From assembly GCA_031267815.1 (NCBI GenBank), contig JAIRYI010000103.1:1-64000 (forward strand): a stretch of DNA of 64,000 nucleotides, in the 5' to 3' direction. This stretch comes from Desulfarculales bacterium. Its GTDB lineage: Bacteria; Desulfobacterota; Desulfarculia; Desulfarculales; Desulfarculaceae. The notes under the pieces were generated by a model. It was not told the DNA's origin. It was given only the letters and a program-made list of their open reading frames with translations, and searched no databases. Numbering within the stretch: position 1 is the stretch's first letter; the number at the start of each line of letters is the position of its first letter. Both the position numbers and the translations under genes were made by a program. Positions 1 through 9,600 of the stretch are shown here, piece after piece.

Positions 1-404
1 GTATTACTTACCGGCAGGTGAAAGCGCTCCAGAAATTCCGCCGCCTGGCCGTCAGTGAGTAAGGGTTTATGCATTTCATCATGAGGCCCCACGGCAATGA
101 GCTTATTGTCAGCATCGAAAATCCCCCATTCGCGGATAAAAAATCCTCCCACGTTGTTGGGAATTACCGCGTCCACGAGTACATCGGTGGGATCGTCAGG
201 GTTGACGGTGACCCCGTTTACCGGGCCGCGCCAGACTTCGTTTAGCAGTTCGGTCTGGGATGGTTCCACCACCGGCAGGCTGCCGTTGCCGTCGCCGACC
301 GCGCAAAAGGCGATAGCCAGAGGTTCTTCTCCCGGCATGATGGATGCCAGCTTTTCCAGCCCGTACTGGGTCCATATGCCTTGTAGTTTCAGCAGATCAA
401 CCAT
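1..404 (-). CDS. phage tail fibre protein, N-terminal collar domain (partial)
   Basis: Not an annotated long ORF because the window cuts it; the frame is open from an ATG at 404 to the edge (134 codons). An AAGGAGC ribosome-binding site sits at 409-415. The translated start (MVDLLKLQGIWTQYGLEKLA) and the later segments AVGDGNGSLP, LLNEVWRGPVN, GGFFIREWGIFDADNKLIAVG and HKPLL fit the DUF3751-type tail-collar fibre N-terminus that attaches fibres to the baseplate. It directly follows tail protein I, as in P2- and Mu-like tails. The receptor-binding C-terminus is outside the window. Confidence 0.85.
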   Translation of the reverse strand, partial: MVDLLKLQGIWTQYGLEKLASIMPGEEPLAIAFCAVGDGNGSLPVVEPSQTELLNEVWRGPVNGVTVNPDDPTDVLVDAVIPNNVGGFFIREWGIFDADNKLIAVGPHDEMHKPLLTDGQAAEFLERFHLPVSN

Positions 405-405
405 A

Positions 406-1083
406 TTAGCTCCTTACAAAATTATTTACGGTGATATACAAATTTCCGGCCGCGCCTCTATATAGAAACACCGGCTGCGGGGGCAAAGCCTGCTTGGCCG
501 CCACATGTGTCTCCACCATTACAGACACCTGCCCGGCGGCGGCCACCGCCACCCCCGCCCAGTGCTGCTTGGCAAACTGGATTTTTTGGATCACGCTGCG
601 TCCTGGTTTATATTGATTAGCCAGGGCAAAAACCGTATCCACATCCCCGGCGCTGAAGTCAAGCGGCGGGTTGATCAGGTTGAGATCAAAATGCGCCCAT
701 AAATCCGGATCATCTTCCCGGCAATTGTGAATCACTCCGTCCGAAAACCCGTATTCCTTGATAATCTCTGGCAGTCCATCTATCTTGCCGCCCAGCTTAT
801 GCCAGGCCGCCGCCCGTTCCACCCGCCTCCGATAGCGGGAAGCACTATCAAAGCGCGTCTGAGGCGCACCACGCGATGCCCCATGCAGGGGGATATACTC
901 ATCCTCAGCTTTGGGCGGAACGAACTGGTCGCGCACCCAAAGAAGGTCACGCCGCACCGTATCCATAGATCGGGCCAGGCCATGGGCCAGCACGGCCAGA
1001 GTGCCGGGCACGGTAATAAATCCCAAAGCCAGGGTATCCCGGAAATAGCGCCAGAAAAGGCTTTTGTCCTTGTAAAAGCTCAT
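406..1083 (-). CDS. phage tail protein I (baseplate wedge periphery)
   Basis: 225 aa. Its place after baseplate J and before the fibre is that of P2 gpI / Mu gp48. The central segment AAAWHKLGGKIDGLPEIIKEYGF matches the pattern typical of tail protein I, where a short helical stretch ends in a Leu-Gly-Gly-x-x-x-Gly turn followed by xxGF. No membrane segments. The start overlaps the last codon of the J gene by 4 nt, implying coupled translation. It is expected to sit at the baseplate edge where fibres attach. Confidence 0.75.
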   Translation of the reverse strand: MSFYKDKSLFWRYFRDTLALGFITVPGTLAVLAHGLARSMDTVRRDLLWVRDQFVPPKAEDEYIPLHGASRGAPQTRFDSASRYRRRVERAAAWHKLGGKIDGLPEIIKEYGFSDGVIHNCREDDPDLWAHFDLNLINPPLDFSAGDVDTVFALANQYKPGRSVIQKIQFAKQHWAGVAVAAAGQVSVMVETHVAAKQALPPQPVFLYRGAAGNLYITVNNFVRS

Positions 1084-2258
1084 GCTTCAGCCGCCCAGGA
1101 GGTGGTCACGGTCAAAGATTTAAGTACTGCCAGTTCGTCTATGGCCACGGTTATATCGCCACTTTCCAGGTCACCGCCCCAAATGATTCGTTTGACTCCG
1201 GGCAGGGTAATAATGCCGCTGGCCAGACGATCCCGGATAACATCTTCGCCGATGCCCAACCCGGGTACCGCTGGATTATTGCCCGTAAAAACTGCCTGAA
1301 TATAGTTTTCCGCCGCCAGTTTTGTTGCCGCTGCGTCTCCGGAGAGCAGTTCCAAGGTAAAGGCCACGGCCACATTCACCGCAGCGGGGCCTTTGACCAG
1401 CAGATCATGATTGATGACGATTTCATTCTTTAAGGCGGCTCTGACCTCAGCCAGCAGGTTTTCGGTGGGTATGCCGGCGGTGCCTTTAATAATAACGTCT
1501 ATGGTGCCTTCGCCGCGCGGGTGTTGATCCGCCACCGCCACATCGGCCACCCCTTTAACGCCTAAAGCCACGGCTTTATACTTGGCGCTGGTGACACCGG
1601 CTAAAGCTTCCCAGGACAGAGCATAGCGGCGCTGGCATTCCGCATCGCTTTCCACATTGGCTCCCTCTTCGGTGATCCAGCCGGCCGCATTGCTCACCCC
1701 GCTTATCCCGGCCACCGGGGTGACCAGTTCATTAATCTGCCCCGCCCCGGCATTAGACAGGCTGCCGTATTCTTCCGCTTCGCACAGCACATCCACGCTT
1801 TCCGCCCCGGTGGGCAAGACCGCGTCCATCAGGGAAACGTATCTATATATATAGCCCAGGCCGTCCGGCTGAGTGCGGACTATCCTGCCGGCAGGAATGC
1901 GTACATTCCCCTCCGCGCCTTCCGTCCGGATAAAGGACACTTTCCCTCTGGTCTTGGTGGCGCTCTTTCGATCCGCGCCAATTTGAACACAGTGCAGGTC
2001 AAGCCATTCCCCGGTGGCATATAAGGGAAACGCTTGGCGCATAATCTTTTCCAGCAGGTTATAAACCTGCCATAGCCCCCAGGCGTAAAGCTCTATCAGG
2101 CCGCGCACCACGCCTTTATTTAGATTCAAACGGCGGGGCAGCCAGCCCTTGGCGGCGTACTCTTCCTGCACCTCCGCCAAATGGCCATAAAGCTCCGATC
2201 GGATATCGTCAATCGTGCGCGATATTTTCGGAAAAGCTGTCGGGGTCTGGGTTGGCAT
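1080..2258 (-). CDS. baseplate J-like protein
   Basis: 392 aa. Contains the Baseplate_J features: an N-terminal region rich in helices (RSELYGHLAEVQEEYAA), a central SFIRTEGAEGNVRIPAGRIVRT segment, VTPVAGISGVSNAAGWITEEGANVESDAECQRR (the conserved 'G.e.Es.e..R.R' region around residues 190-215), and GEGTIDVIIKG. It builds the baseplate wedge next to the W/gp25 protein. The chosen start overlaps the preceding gene by 50 nt; a later start is possible, but the intervening residues look like a normal J N-terminus. Confidence 0.88.
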   Translation of the reverse strand: MPTQTPTAFPKISRTIDDIRSELYGHLAEVQEEYAAKGWLPRRLNLNKGVVRGLIELYAWGLWQVYNLLEKIMRQAFPLYATGEWLDLHCVQIGADRKSATKTRGKVSFIRTEGAEGNVRIPAGRIVRTQPDGLGYIYRYVSLMDAVLPTGAESVDVLCEAEEYGSLSNAGAGQINELVTPVAGISGVSNAAGWITEEGANVESDAECQRRYALSWEALAGVTSAKYKAVALGVKGVADVAVADQHPRGEGTIDVIIKGTAGIPTENLLAEVRAALKNEIVINHDLLVKGPAAVNVAVAFTLELLSGDAAATKLAAENYIQAVFTGNNPAVPGLGIGEDVIRDRLASGIITLPGVKRIIWGGDLESGDITVAIDELAVLKSLTVTTSWAAEA

Positions 2259-2691
2259 CTTTTACAATTAATTCCTTGCTTATTTTGTCTATCTGCATGA
2301 CCAAATTAAAAGGTTGATCCTCATCAATAAAGCGCCAAAGCACTTCGGCAATCAAATTTCTGTCATCCCAGTTGAGAACGGAGGCGGTCACCGAATAGGG
2401 AACGACTCTGGGATCTTCCTCCACTCTCAAAATCACTTCAGAGCAAAAAGCGGCCCGGTTCTCTTCGGTGCTTTCTTCTAAAATCCAGTCATGGATTAAC
2501 GAGCCGAACTCTTTATCATAAAACAGGCTGCCCAGGCGGGTGAAAAGGCGCAGGCGTATATCCTGTACTCCGGTGTCCGGCCCATCGGTAAGCACAATTT
2601 CTCCGTTGGCCGCCACCAGGGCCTGTCCGTAAGCATCCAGGGCTATATCCTGGCCCCAGAGATCCGTTTCGTGAAAATTGTAAATTTTCAC
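2209..2691 (-). CDS. baseplate wedge protein, GPW/gp25 (Mu gp46-like)
   Basis: 160 aa. Position immediately before J and the pattern of the core (VQDIRLRLFTRLGSLFYDKEFGS, then EDPRVVPYSVTASV) are those of gp25/W-type lysozyme-like wedge proteins, in which a start-up loop, an RL..R...GS.....yGs segment and a short beta domain occur in order. It initiates baseplate wedge assembly. No ORF precedes it for about 125 nt; that gap holds a perfect palindrome (2743-2776). Confidence 0.75.
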   Translation of the reverse strand: MKIYNFHETDLWGQDIALDAYGQALVAANGEIVLTDGPDTGVQDIRLRLFTRLGSLFYDKEFGSLIHDWILEESTEENRAAFCSEVILRVEEDPRVVPYSVTASVLNWDDRNLIAEVLWRFIDEDQPFNLVMQIDKISKELIVKDANPDPDSFSENIAHD

Positions 2692-2742
2692 GAGATTAAA
2701 GCCGCTTCGCCAAAATTGGAAATTTAGCGCGGTTTAATCTGC

Positions 2743-2776
2743 CCGTTTGACAAAAAACGCGTTTTTTGTCAAACGG
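2743..2776. repeat. 34-nt perfect palindrome between rdgC-like and gp25-like genes
   Basis: Arms 2743-2759 and 2760-2776 are exact reverse complements (CCGTTTGACAAAAAACG and its complement). As minus-strand RNA it would form a very stable hairpin just after the RdgC stop codon, with the U-run inside the 3' arm. It could slow or partly terminate transcription, or protect the upstream mRNA end. Function is inferred. Confidence 0.75.
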
Positions 2777-2815
2777 AACGGGATGCCGTGATATTTTTGC
2801 AGAGCCGATCATTTC

Positions 2816-3883
2816 TTACTGTCCCAGCCAATTTATGAATTTCGGCCAGGCCATTCCCTCCGCAGGAGGCCGGCGCTGGAGAAAAACCGTGAACAGTTGA
2901 TCCAGGGCCGTGGTCAGGGCTTCCAAAAGAAACAGGCGTTCCAGGGCCAGCCCGTCGCTGTCCAGGCCCTGTTCTTCGTTGCCGGCGCTGGAGGGCAGGC
3001 GCACCGAACGAGGGGAAAGCCAGACCGCGTCCAGAGTAAGCCAGTATTCCAGGTCGCCGATGCTTATTCCCAGACGCAGGCGGTCCAGCAGCTTACCCTG
3101 GCGCAAAGCCTCTCTGGCCTCGGCCATCCTCTGATCTTTGCCGGCCACGCCCACCCGGCTGCCTTCATGACCAAAAAGCGGAGACAGGCTCAAGCGTTCG
3201 CCCAAGGTAAGATTTAACTGGCATTTGTCCGGAAGTTTGAAAATCTCCCCGCTCTCGCTCATCCACCACAGCCAGGTTAAAAACTCCTGGCCCAGAGTGC
3301 TTTTCTCCTGAATCAAAGTGGGGGTAAGCGGCCTGTTATCTTCACTCATCCAAGGCAATAGGGGAATGAGCCGCAGCGGAGCAAAGCTTTTTTGGAAAAG
3401 TTCCTGCCCGGCGTCCAATAAGGCACGGCTGCCGGTGGTAAGCCACACCTCGCCCCGTATGGTATGCCAGCACAGTTCCCAGGTGGTGGTTTGCGGGGGA
3501 ATGCGGTTAAGCAATTGCAGGCGGGCCTTTTCTTTCAGCATTTCCCGATCTGGCTTGGAAAGCCGGACATCGGGCTGTGACTCGCGCATCCGGTTGATCT
3601 CCAGCCGGTGATATTTGCGCACCAAGGCGGCGCTGATCGTGCGCTTGTCCTGGCGCAGGCTTAAGCATACATAAGGATTGAGATTGTAGGATTCAAAGCT
3701 GAAGCTGACATCAAAATAATCATGTACCGAAACCCAGCCCAGGGATTTATCAGTTATAGAACCTTCTATGTCCATAAAACCGTTTTGGATTATTTGCCGG
3801 TTCAGCCATGACCAGAAATCAGAGGGAAGATTGCCTTCCGCTTTGTACCGGCTTAAACTCACCATGCCTTTGAGTAGAGACAT
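2816..3883 (-). CDS. RdgC-like recombination-associated protein carried by the phage
   Basis: 355 aa. The N-terminus (LSRYKAEGNLPSDFWSWLN, then GSITDKSLGWVSVHDYFD) follows the RdgC pattern 'f.rY.v.g.lp..f...l....F.die...e.s.GWv...d'. The middle has LGQEFLTWLWWMSES, the end REALRQGKLLDRLRLGISI and LALERLFLLEALTTALDQLF, all typical of the longer deltaproteobacterial RdgC. RdgC of E. coli is a ring-shaped DNA-binding protein that limits RecA filaments. It lies within the baseplate gene run, between the spike and wedge genes, so it behaves as an accessory gene (moron). An effect on host recombination or on phage replication is inference. Confidence 0.82.
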   Translation of the reverse strand: MSLLKGMVSLSRYKAEGNLPSDFWSWLNRQIIQNGFMDIEGSITDKSLGWVSVHDYFDVSFSFESYNLNPYVCLSLRQDKRTISAALVRKYHRLEINRMRESQPDVRLSKPDREMLKEKARLQLLNRIPPQTTTWELCWHTIRGEVWLTTGSRALLDAGQELFQKSFAPLRLIPLLPWMSEDNRPLTPTLIQEKSTLGQEFLTWLWWMSESGEIFKLPDKCQLNLTLGERLSLSPLFGHEGSRVGVAGKDQRMAEAREALRQGKLLDRLRLGISIGDLEYWLTLDAVWLSPRSVRLPSSAGNEEQGLDSDGLALERLFLLEALTTALDQLFTVFLQRRPPAEGMAWPKFINWLGQ

Positions 3884-3903
3884 AATTTTTTCCTCCTTAA
3901 AAT

Positions 3904-4605
3904 TTAACCTTCCTCAAAACTCTGGGCCTTTACCGTGCCGCCCACGGTCAGGCTGCCGCTGATACTCATGGAGCCGGATAGCTCATAGCTGCCCTGGTGT
4001 TTTTTATTCCCGGTCTCCTGGATGGTGCCCACTCCCCCGCCCGTCCCGGTTACCGATAAATTGCCCACGATATTGATTTGCGGCGCGCTTATAGTGGCAT
4101 TGCCGCCGGCGCTGATACTCACATTGGCCCCGGCCTGGATAGTCCAGTTCTGTCCCGCTTGACTGCTTATATCCTCTGGAGTCAGGGTCACTACCCGCTT
4201 TTGCCGGTCGATGCGTATCTCCACTCCCGGCTCCAGCTGGATCACAAATTCGTTCAACGCCGCCGCCGGCGCGTCCATGCCATACCAGCGGAAATTACTG
4301 ACCCTTGGATAGTTGGGATCGCCGTCGTAATAGGATAGATCACAATAAGCGCCAACCACCGGAGGACAGACCACCCCCCGCTTGGGCCCGGCCCACAGGA
4401 TGGGGATTTCCACTTTGGGCACTACCGGCTCGCCCGGGTCAACGCTTTCATCATTGCGCAAGGGCTGCACATCGCAGAAATACTTGCCGTTAGAAGCATA
4501 GGATGCGACCACTTTCGCCTTTTTGGTAGTCCGGTAGTAATGGCGCAAGTCCGGCATCCCCAACTCCACCGCCTGGCGGATCATGTCCAGCAGGTTATCA
4601 GCCAT
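3904..4605 (-). CDS. baseplate assembly protein V / central spike (Mu gp45-like)
   Basis: 233 aa using the ATG at 4605, which has AAGGCGG upstream; a start at 4644 would overlap the methyltransferase by 47 nt. N-terminus MADNLLDMIRQAVELG, then an OB-fold-like part (PVVPKVEIPILWAGPKRGV, VVGAYCDLSYYDGDP). The C-terminal third is a repetitive beta segment (NWTIQAGANVSISAGGNATI, QINIVGNLSVTG, MSISGSLTVGGTV) expected to form the trimeric beta-helical membrane-piercing spike. It acts under the hub protein encoded upstream. Confidence 0.88.
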   Translation of the reverse strand: MADNLLDMIRQAVELGMPDLRHYYRTTKKAKVVASYASNGKYFCDVQPLRNDESVDPGEPVVPKVEIPILWAGPKRGVVCPPVVGAYCDLSYYDGDPNYPRVSNFRWYGMDAPAAALNEFVIQLEPGVEIRIDRQKRVVTLTPEDISSQAGQNWTIQAGANVSISAGGNATISAPQINIVGNLSVTGTGGGVGTIQETGNKKHQGSYELSGSMSISGSLTVGGTVKAQSFEEG

Positions 4606-5284
4606 TACTAACCGCCTTAGCGATACGCTGGCAGGCGGAGACAAACCATGCCTGATCCATCTCTATCCCGATATAGCGGCGGCCCATCTCCAGGGCGGCC
4701 ACGCCAACCGTGCCGCTGCCCATAAAAGGGTCAAGAATAATTTCGCCCTCATTGCCGGAGATAGAAATCAGCCATTTTATAAGATCGACGGGCTTTTCCG
4801 CCGGATGGCCGTTGGGCTTGAATGACGGCCATTTCGCCCTGTATATATCCGGCAGGCCCCGATTATCAATCGCGTAGTCATTCACCGCCCAAAAGGCCAC
4901 CAGCTCATAAGTTGGCCTGAGTCCTTTTATGCCCCCCGTCCCAATACATTCCTTGTCCCATACCAATAGCGATTCTATAGGCATGCGCATGTCGCAGGCG
5001 GCCTTCTGAAACGACACCAGGTTACGCCAGTTTAAAAACGACCAGAGAGCGCCCCCGGGAATTAATTTGTGCCGGCAATGCAGAAGCCATGTCTGGATAA
5101 AAACTGAATTGTTGCACATATCAGCCCAGGGGTTAAGTTTTCCGGTGCCGGCTGATTTGGCGTTAATCATGTAGGGCGGATCGGCGATTACCGTATCAGC
5201 CCTGCCCAACAGCGGAAGAATATCCCGGCAGTCGCCATGGTAAAGGGTGGCCTCGCCTATTTCTACTTTGCTAATTTCCGCCAT
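4598..5284 (-). CDS. beta-class DNA (N6-adenine or N4-cytosine) methyltransferase
   Basis: 228 aa from the ATG at 5284; the longer frame from 5356 overlaps the hub gene. Order of motifs: LYHGDCRDILPLL, catalytic DPPY (VIADPPYMINA), then at the C-terminus HPAEKPVDLIKWLI and the AdoMet-binding FMGSGTVGVAALEMGRRYIGIE. DPPY before FxGxG is the beta-class order. No restriction endonuclease gene is adjacent, so it is an orphan enzyme, probably protecting phage DNA or changing host methylation as Mom does in Mu. It is nested between hub and spike genes. Confidence 0.92.
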   Translation of the reverse strand: MAEISKVEIGEATLYHGDCRDILPLLGRADTVIADPPYMINAKSAGTGKLNPWADMCNNSVFIQTWLLHCRHKLIPGGALWSFLNWRNLVSFQKAACDMRMPIESLLVWDKECIGTGGIKGLRPTYELVAFWAVNDYAIDNRGLPDIYRAKWPSFKPNGHPAEKPVDLIKWLISISGNEGEIILDPFMGSGTVGVAALEMGRRYIGIEMDQAWFVSACQRIAKAVSNG

Positions 5285-5291
5285 GCGCTCT

Positions 5292-6113
5292 CTATCCCCA
5301 ACCGACCTGTTTGCCGTATAAAACGGTTGTACTGTTTCCCCCAGCTCCCAGAACATGCTTCACTTCCTCGGCCCGTTCCAAGGCCACAATGCCCCGTCTT
5401 TTATCCCGAATCTTCACCATCCGGCTGGCGGTCAAGCCGGGCAGAAGCACGGAAACCACAGTTCCCATTTCTCCCGCTTTCAGCGGCGGGGTATGATCCA
5501 GCAGGTTATGGGCGGTTTCGATGAGATATACCTCTCCCGGCTCCGGGCCGTCCGACCACATCAAACCGTTGGCCCCCAGCCAGAGCGCGTACTTACTCAA
5601 ATCATGCCCGTAAGCCCGTTTCAGGGTGGTCTCAAGTTGCTTTATGGCCCGGGCCACCGGCACCCGGGAAAAAACCTGATGAGGCAGCACATCGCCGGGT
5701 ATGTCCACCGCGCCCACCGGCAAACCGGTTCTGGACAAAAGGCGCTTGGCCACCGATTGGGCGGTTTCGCCGTAAAAGCTTTCGGTTACAACGGTTGTCA
5801 TCAGGGCCTTTTCCAAACCTGAACCGCGCACCATCAAAGCGTCCGGGGCCTGGCTGCCCTTGTCCGGCTGGTCCAGGCCTTCCACCGTACCCTGCCATTC
5901 GTGCCACAAGCTGCCGCTTCCGGCGCGATAGCCGAAGCGAATTTTCATGGTCTGTCCTACCGCCAAAGCGGTCCGGACCGCTCCCTCCGAATCCGGTATT
6001 TGCACCAGGGCCCGGGTGAGTACGGCCCGGCGCTTATACACCAGTTCAATCAAAGGCGAGCGCAAAAGCTCCACCGGGCCGATATTGCAGCGTATGTTCA
6101 AACCTTCAATCAT
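5292..6113 (-). CDS. phage late control gene D-like protein (baseplate hub)
   Basis: 273 aa, same position as Mu gp44/P2 D between tape-measure-proximal proteins and spike. Features: N-terminal beta domain (LIELVYKRRAVLTRALVQIPDS), a central GETAQSVAKRLLSRTGL segment seen in hub proteins before their lysin-like part, and PLKAGEMGTVVSVLLPGLTASRMVKIRDKRRG, the hub barrel pattern. It forms the trimeric hub on which the spike sits. Despite the family name it is a structural protein. Confidence 0.8.
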   Translation of the reverse strand: MIEGLNIRCNIGPVELLRSPLIELVYKRRAVLTRALVQIPDSEGAVRTALAVGQTMKIRFGYRAGSGSLWHEWQGTVEGLDQPDKGSQAPDALMVRGSGLEKALMTTVVTESFYGETAQSVAKRLLSRTGLPVGAVDIPGDVLPHQVFSRVPVARAIKQLETTLKRAYGHDLSKYALWLGANGLMWSDGPEPGEVYLIETAHNLLDHTPPLKAGEMGTVVSVLLPGLTASRMVKIRDKRRGIVALERAEEVKHVLGAGGNSTTVLYGKQVGWG

Positions 6114-6115
6114 GT

Positions 6116-6679
6116 CTAATCCGCATCTATTTCCAGTTCGAATTCCGGTTCTTCCCCACCTTTGCCCGCCGCCTGCTCAGCCAGTTCTTCCGGAGTCGGG
6201 GTTTTAGCCGCCGCTGCTTCGGTTTTCACTATGGGCGGGTTATGCTCGGTAAAGCCCAGCGATACTCTGATGGTATCGTCCTGACTGCTTTCAGTGGATT
6301 CAAAACGGTCAAAGAGCAGCTGGCGCACCCCCCGGGCCTGACCGTGGCGGTTGACAAAGGAATAAATTTGCGGGTTGGACTTATCGTCGGGCTTTTTGAA
6401 AAAGGGCGCGATTTGCTCCAGTTTCTCGTAACAGGTAGACTCTTCATCGGTCAGCAGGATCAGGCTTATGCTGATCACCTGATCTTCCCAGCCCTGGGGG
6501 GTCTTTTTCTTGCCGCTGGCCCCGTCCACCTTCTGCTCGTCATAGCGGATTTTGCCCTCTATGCGCAAGGCGGTCATAATTCCAGGCAGCGGTTCTTCTC
6601 CCAGCCGGATCAGGCCGTCGGCATAGGTAATCTGGGTCATAGCCCGGTCTTTTTGTTGTGTTTTTTCCGCTTCCGCCAT
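6116..6679 (-). CDS. phage tail protein of unknown family, next to the hub
   Basis: 187 aa, acidic and Ala/Glu-rich at the C-terminus. I do not recognise the family with certainty. It has a beta-rich centre (GIMTALRIEGKIRYDEQKVDG, WEDQVISISLILLTDE, TIRVSLGFTEHNPPIV) resembling small tail-hub adaptors found after the tape measure gene in Mu- and P2-like phages. It stops 3 nt before the hub gene starts, so coupled synthesis is likely. Alternative start: Met14. Confidence 0.6.
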   Translation of the reverse strand: MAEAEKTQQKDRAMTQITYADGLIRLGEEPLPGIMTALRIEGKIRYDEQKVDGASGKKKTPQGWEDQVISISLILLTDEESTCYEKLEQIAPFFKKPDDKSNPQIYSFVNRHGQARGVRQLLFDRFESTESSQDDTIRVSLGFTEHNPPIVKTEAAAAKTPTPEELAEQAAGKGGEEPEFELEIDAD

Positions 6680-6690
6680 AAATCCCCGTT

Positions 6691-9600
6691 CTACCCGGCG
6701 GCCCAGCCGCCGCCGAAAGAATCTATTTCATTAGCCAAATCCTGCCAGAAATCTTTAGCGTCTTTAACATTGGGCAGGGTGATGTTGGCTATACTTATGG
6801 TGTAGCTGGTGTCGCCCCGGCCTTCCCCGGCCAGATTGCGCGCTTTGCTTTGGCTTTCCCCTGAACCGCCGGCCTCCGGAATATGGGGAGACAGCAGAGA
6901 ATAGGCGGCGCTGCTTAAGTCGTCACCCCAACCCTCAATCCCAGATCCCACAACCGCCAGGCCCTGGGCCATAGCCTTTTGTAACTGGCCCGCTCCTTGG
7001 GCCGCGCCTTCGGCCAGGGTGGTCATGATCCGCGATCCGGAAAGGGTAAGCTGAGAGAGCGGGCCTTCCTTGGCGTCGCTGAAGGGCAGGAGATCGCGGA
7101 TGGTTTCAAAAATGCCGGAAATGGTGTCTTTTACTTTGGATGCCACAGATATAATGCCGTCAATCAGGGTGTCCAGGATGCGGGAACCGCACTCAAAAAG
7201 GTCAATTCCGCCAAAGAAATTGCTTATGCTTTCACCTATGCCGGTAATCTTTTCCCATACCGAAGAGGCGAAAGAGGCGATGCCAGAGGTGATGTTATCC
7301 CAGGCATTGCTGAAAATTCCGGCTATGCTTTCCCCCAGGCCGGTAATCTTGCCCCACAAATAGGAGGCAAACTCGGATATGCCCCCCAGTATCTGATCCC
7401 AGAGCCAACTGAAAAAATCCGCTATCGCGTCCCAGTTTTTGATGATCAGATAAGCCGCCCCGGCCAGAAGCATGATTCCGGCGATAATCCAGAGCAAAGG
7501 ACAGCCCAGGAGGGAAGCATTGAGCAGCCATTGAGCCGCGGCAAAGGCTTTGGAGGCCACGGCTGAAGCCAGCATGGCCCCTTTCTGGGCCGCAAAAACG
7601 GCCGCCAAGCCCAGGCCCTTGAACAGTTTTCCGGCCAGGGCCGCTCCCTTTACCGCCAATTCCCAGGTTTTCATGGCCGCCGCGCCGGACAGGGCCGCCG
7701 CTTTCTGGGTCACAAAGTAGGTCACCCAACCTAAGCCCATCATCAGCATTCCGGCCAGCCGCGCCGCCATCACCGCCAGCCGCCATAGCTTGAGGGCCAG
7801 GGTTCCGGCCAGCATGACTATCCGCCATACCCGTAAAACCAGGTTAAAAGCCATAATCGCCAGACGAAAGCTTTTGATCATGATAAACAGGCCGCCTAAA
7901 ACCGCTGTTCCATAGCCCAGAATCTTGCCCAGGAGTTCCCAGTTCTTGGAGGCCGGGCCGGTTTTGGCTCCCATGTCGCCTATGGCCAAACCCAGATCGC
8001 CGGCCAGGCCGCCCAGCCAGGTGAACAGTTCCGCCACTTTTTCCAGGGGCGTAACAAAGATGGCATACAGGGCTGCCCCCGTATTCTGGAAAGCTTCAGT
8101 TATGCCCCCGAAGATCAGCTTTAAACGGTAAACCGCCTTGCTTACCGTGGTCACCAGCCCGGTCAGTCCGGCGGCCTCGATGTTTTTGGCCAGCTCACCC
8201 CGGATAACTCCGGTGGAACCTTTCATGCTCGCAAACACCGCTGATACTCCCTGAAACACCAATTTTATGTTGTTGCAGCACCGGTTCAGGGCGTCGGCCA
8301 TGCCCCCGAAATTGCTCTGGTAAGCAGCGTAAAGCAAGCCGATAACCGCAATCAGGGCCAGCACCGGCGCGCTCAGGCCCATAATCATAGTTTTTATTGG
8401 GGCCAAGGCCGTCACTACTTTGGGCCCTATTTTGGTCAGGCCCCACATGGCGGCGGAAAAGGCGGTTATACTCAGCACCGCCGCCGCCGCCACTCCTAAA
8501 AGTTTCAGAAGCCACTGCCCGAAGGGGCTGTCGGTAAGGGTGCGTAAGCCCTCGGCCACCAACCCCAGCTTTTCCGCCAGCCATCCGATAGCGGGCAAAA
8601 AGGCGTTGCCCACGGTAATCGACAGGGCGTTAAAACGGTTGCGCATTAACTGCAAAGCGTTTTCCGTGGTTTTGCTCCTGGCCGCAAACTCCGCCTCCAT
8701 ACTTCCGGCATAAACCGCGCTGTCGCCCACCAAATTAAAGGCTTGAGATAAGTTGCCCATGTTGGCCAGCAACGGCGAAATGCCCTTAATGGCCAAATCC
8801 CCAAACGCGTCCGACAAAAGGCCCAGTTGCAGTTCTTTGGGTTTGTCGGCTATGGCCTGCAACACTTTGAAAATTGTGCCCTGGGCGTCGGTCTGCATGT
8901 CTTTGGCCATCTGGGTCACGCTGAATCCCAGGTTCTTAAAAGCATCAGCTGAGCGTTTGCTCATGCTTTCCCCCTGAGCCAGGGTGGTAAGCATGCTGCT
9001 CATCGCCGTTGACACCCGGTCCGGACCAGCGCCGGCGGCAAGCATGGCCGTGCCCAGGGCCGCCACTTGAGTTTCCGCCAAACCGGCCGCCGCCCCCAGA
9101 GCGCCCACCCGCCCCAGCACCTCGCCCAGGGCCGGGGCGGTGGCGTTCATGTTGTTGGATAAATGGTTGACCGCGTCGGCCAGGGCATAGACCCGGGGCA
9201 GGCTTAAATCCATGCCCGCTCTCCAGTTGGCCATCATCTGCCCGGCCTGATCTCCGCTCAAGTCAAAGGCTATGCCCATTTTGGCCGCCTGCTCGGCGAA
9301 CAGGGCCAAATCATTTTTAGCCACCCCGCTTTGCCCGGCGGCGGCGATAATGGCCGCGATCCCGTCCGCCGCCATGGGCAGCCGCCCGGATAAATCCAGC
9401 ACCGTCTTACTCATGGCCTTGAACTCGGCCTGGCTGTCAAAGCTGACCACTTTGGCCACGTCCGCCATGGCCGATTCAAAGGCCATAGCCTTGGTTGCGC
9501 ACAGGCCGAAAGTTCCCAGCACCGCCCCGGCGGCTATGGCCAGCGGGGCCATGGTCAGGGCCAGACGGCCCATGCGGGCGTTAAGCCCGGCGGCGGCCGC

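Noticed and set aside
2743-2776. Phage attachment site or inversion site at the palindrome
   Set aside because: No recombinase gene is close, there is no second copy in the window, and Mu-like phages insert by transposition.
4598-5284. Restriction-modification system
   Set aside because: Only the methyltransferase is present; neighbours are baseplate genes and no endonuclease-like ORF is near.
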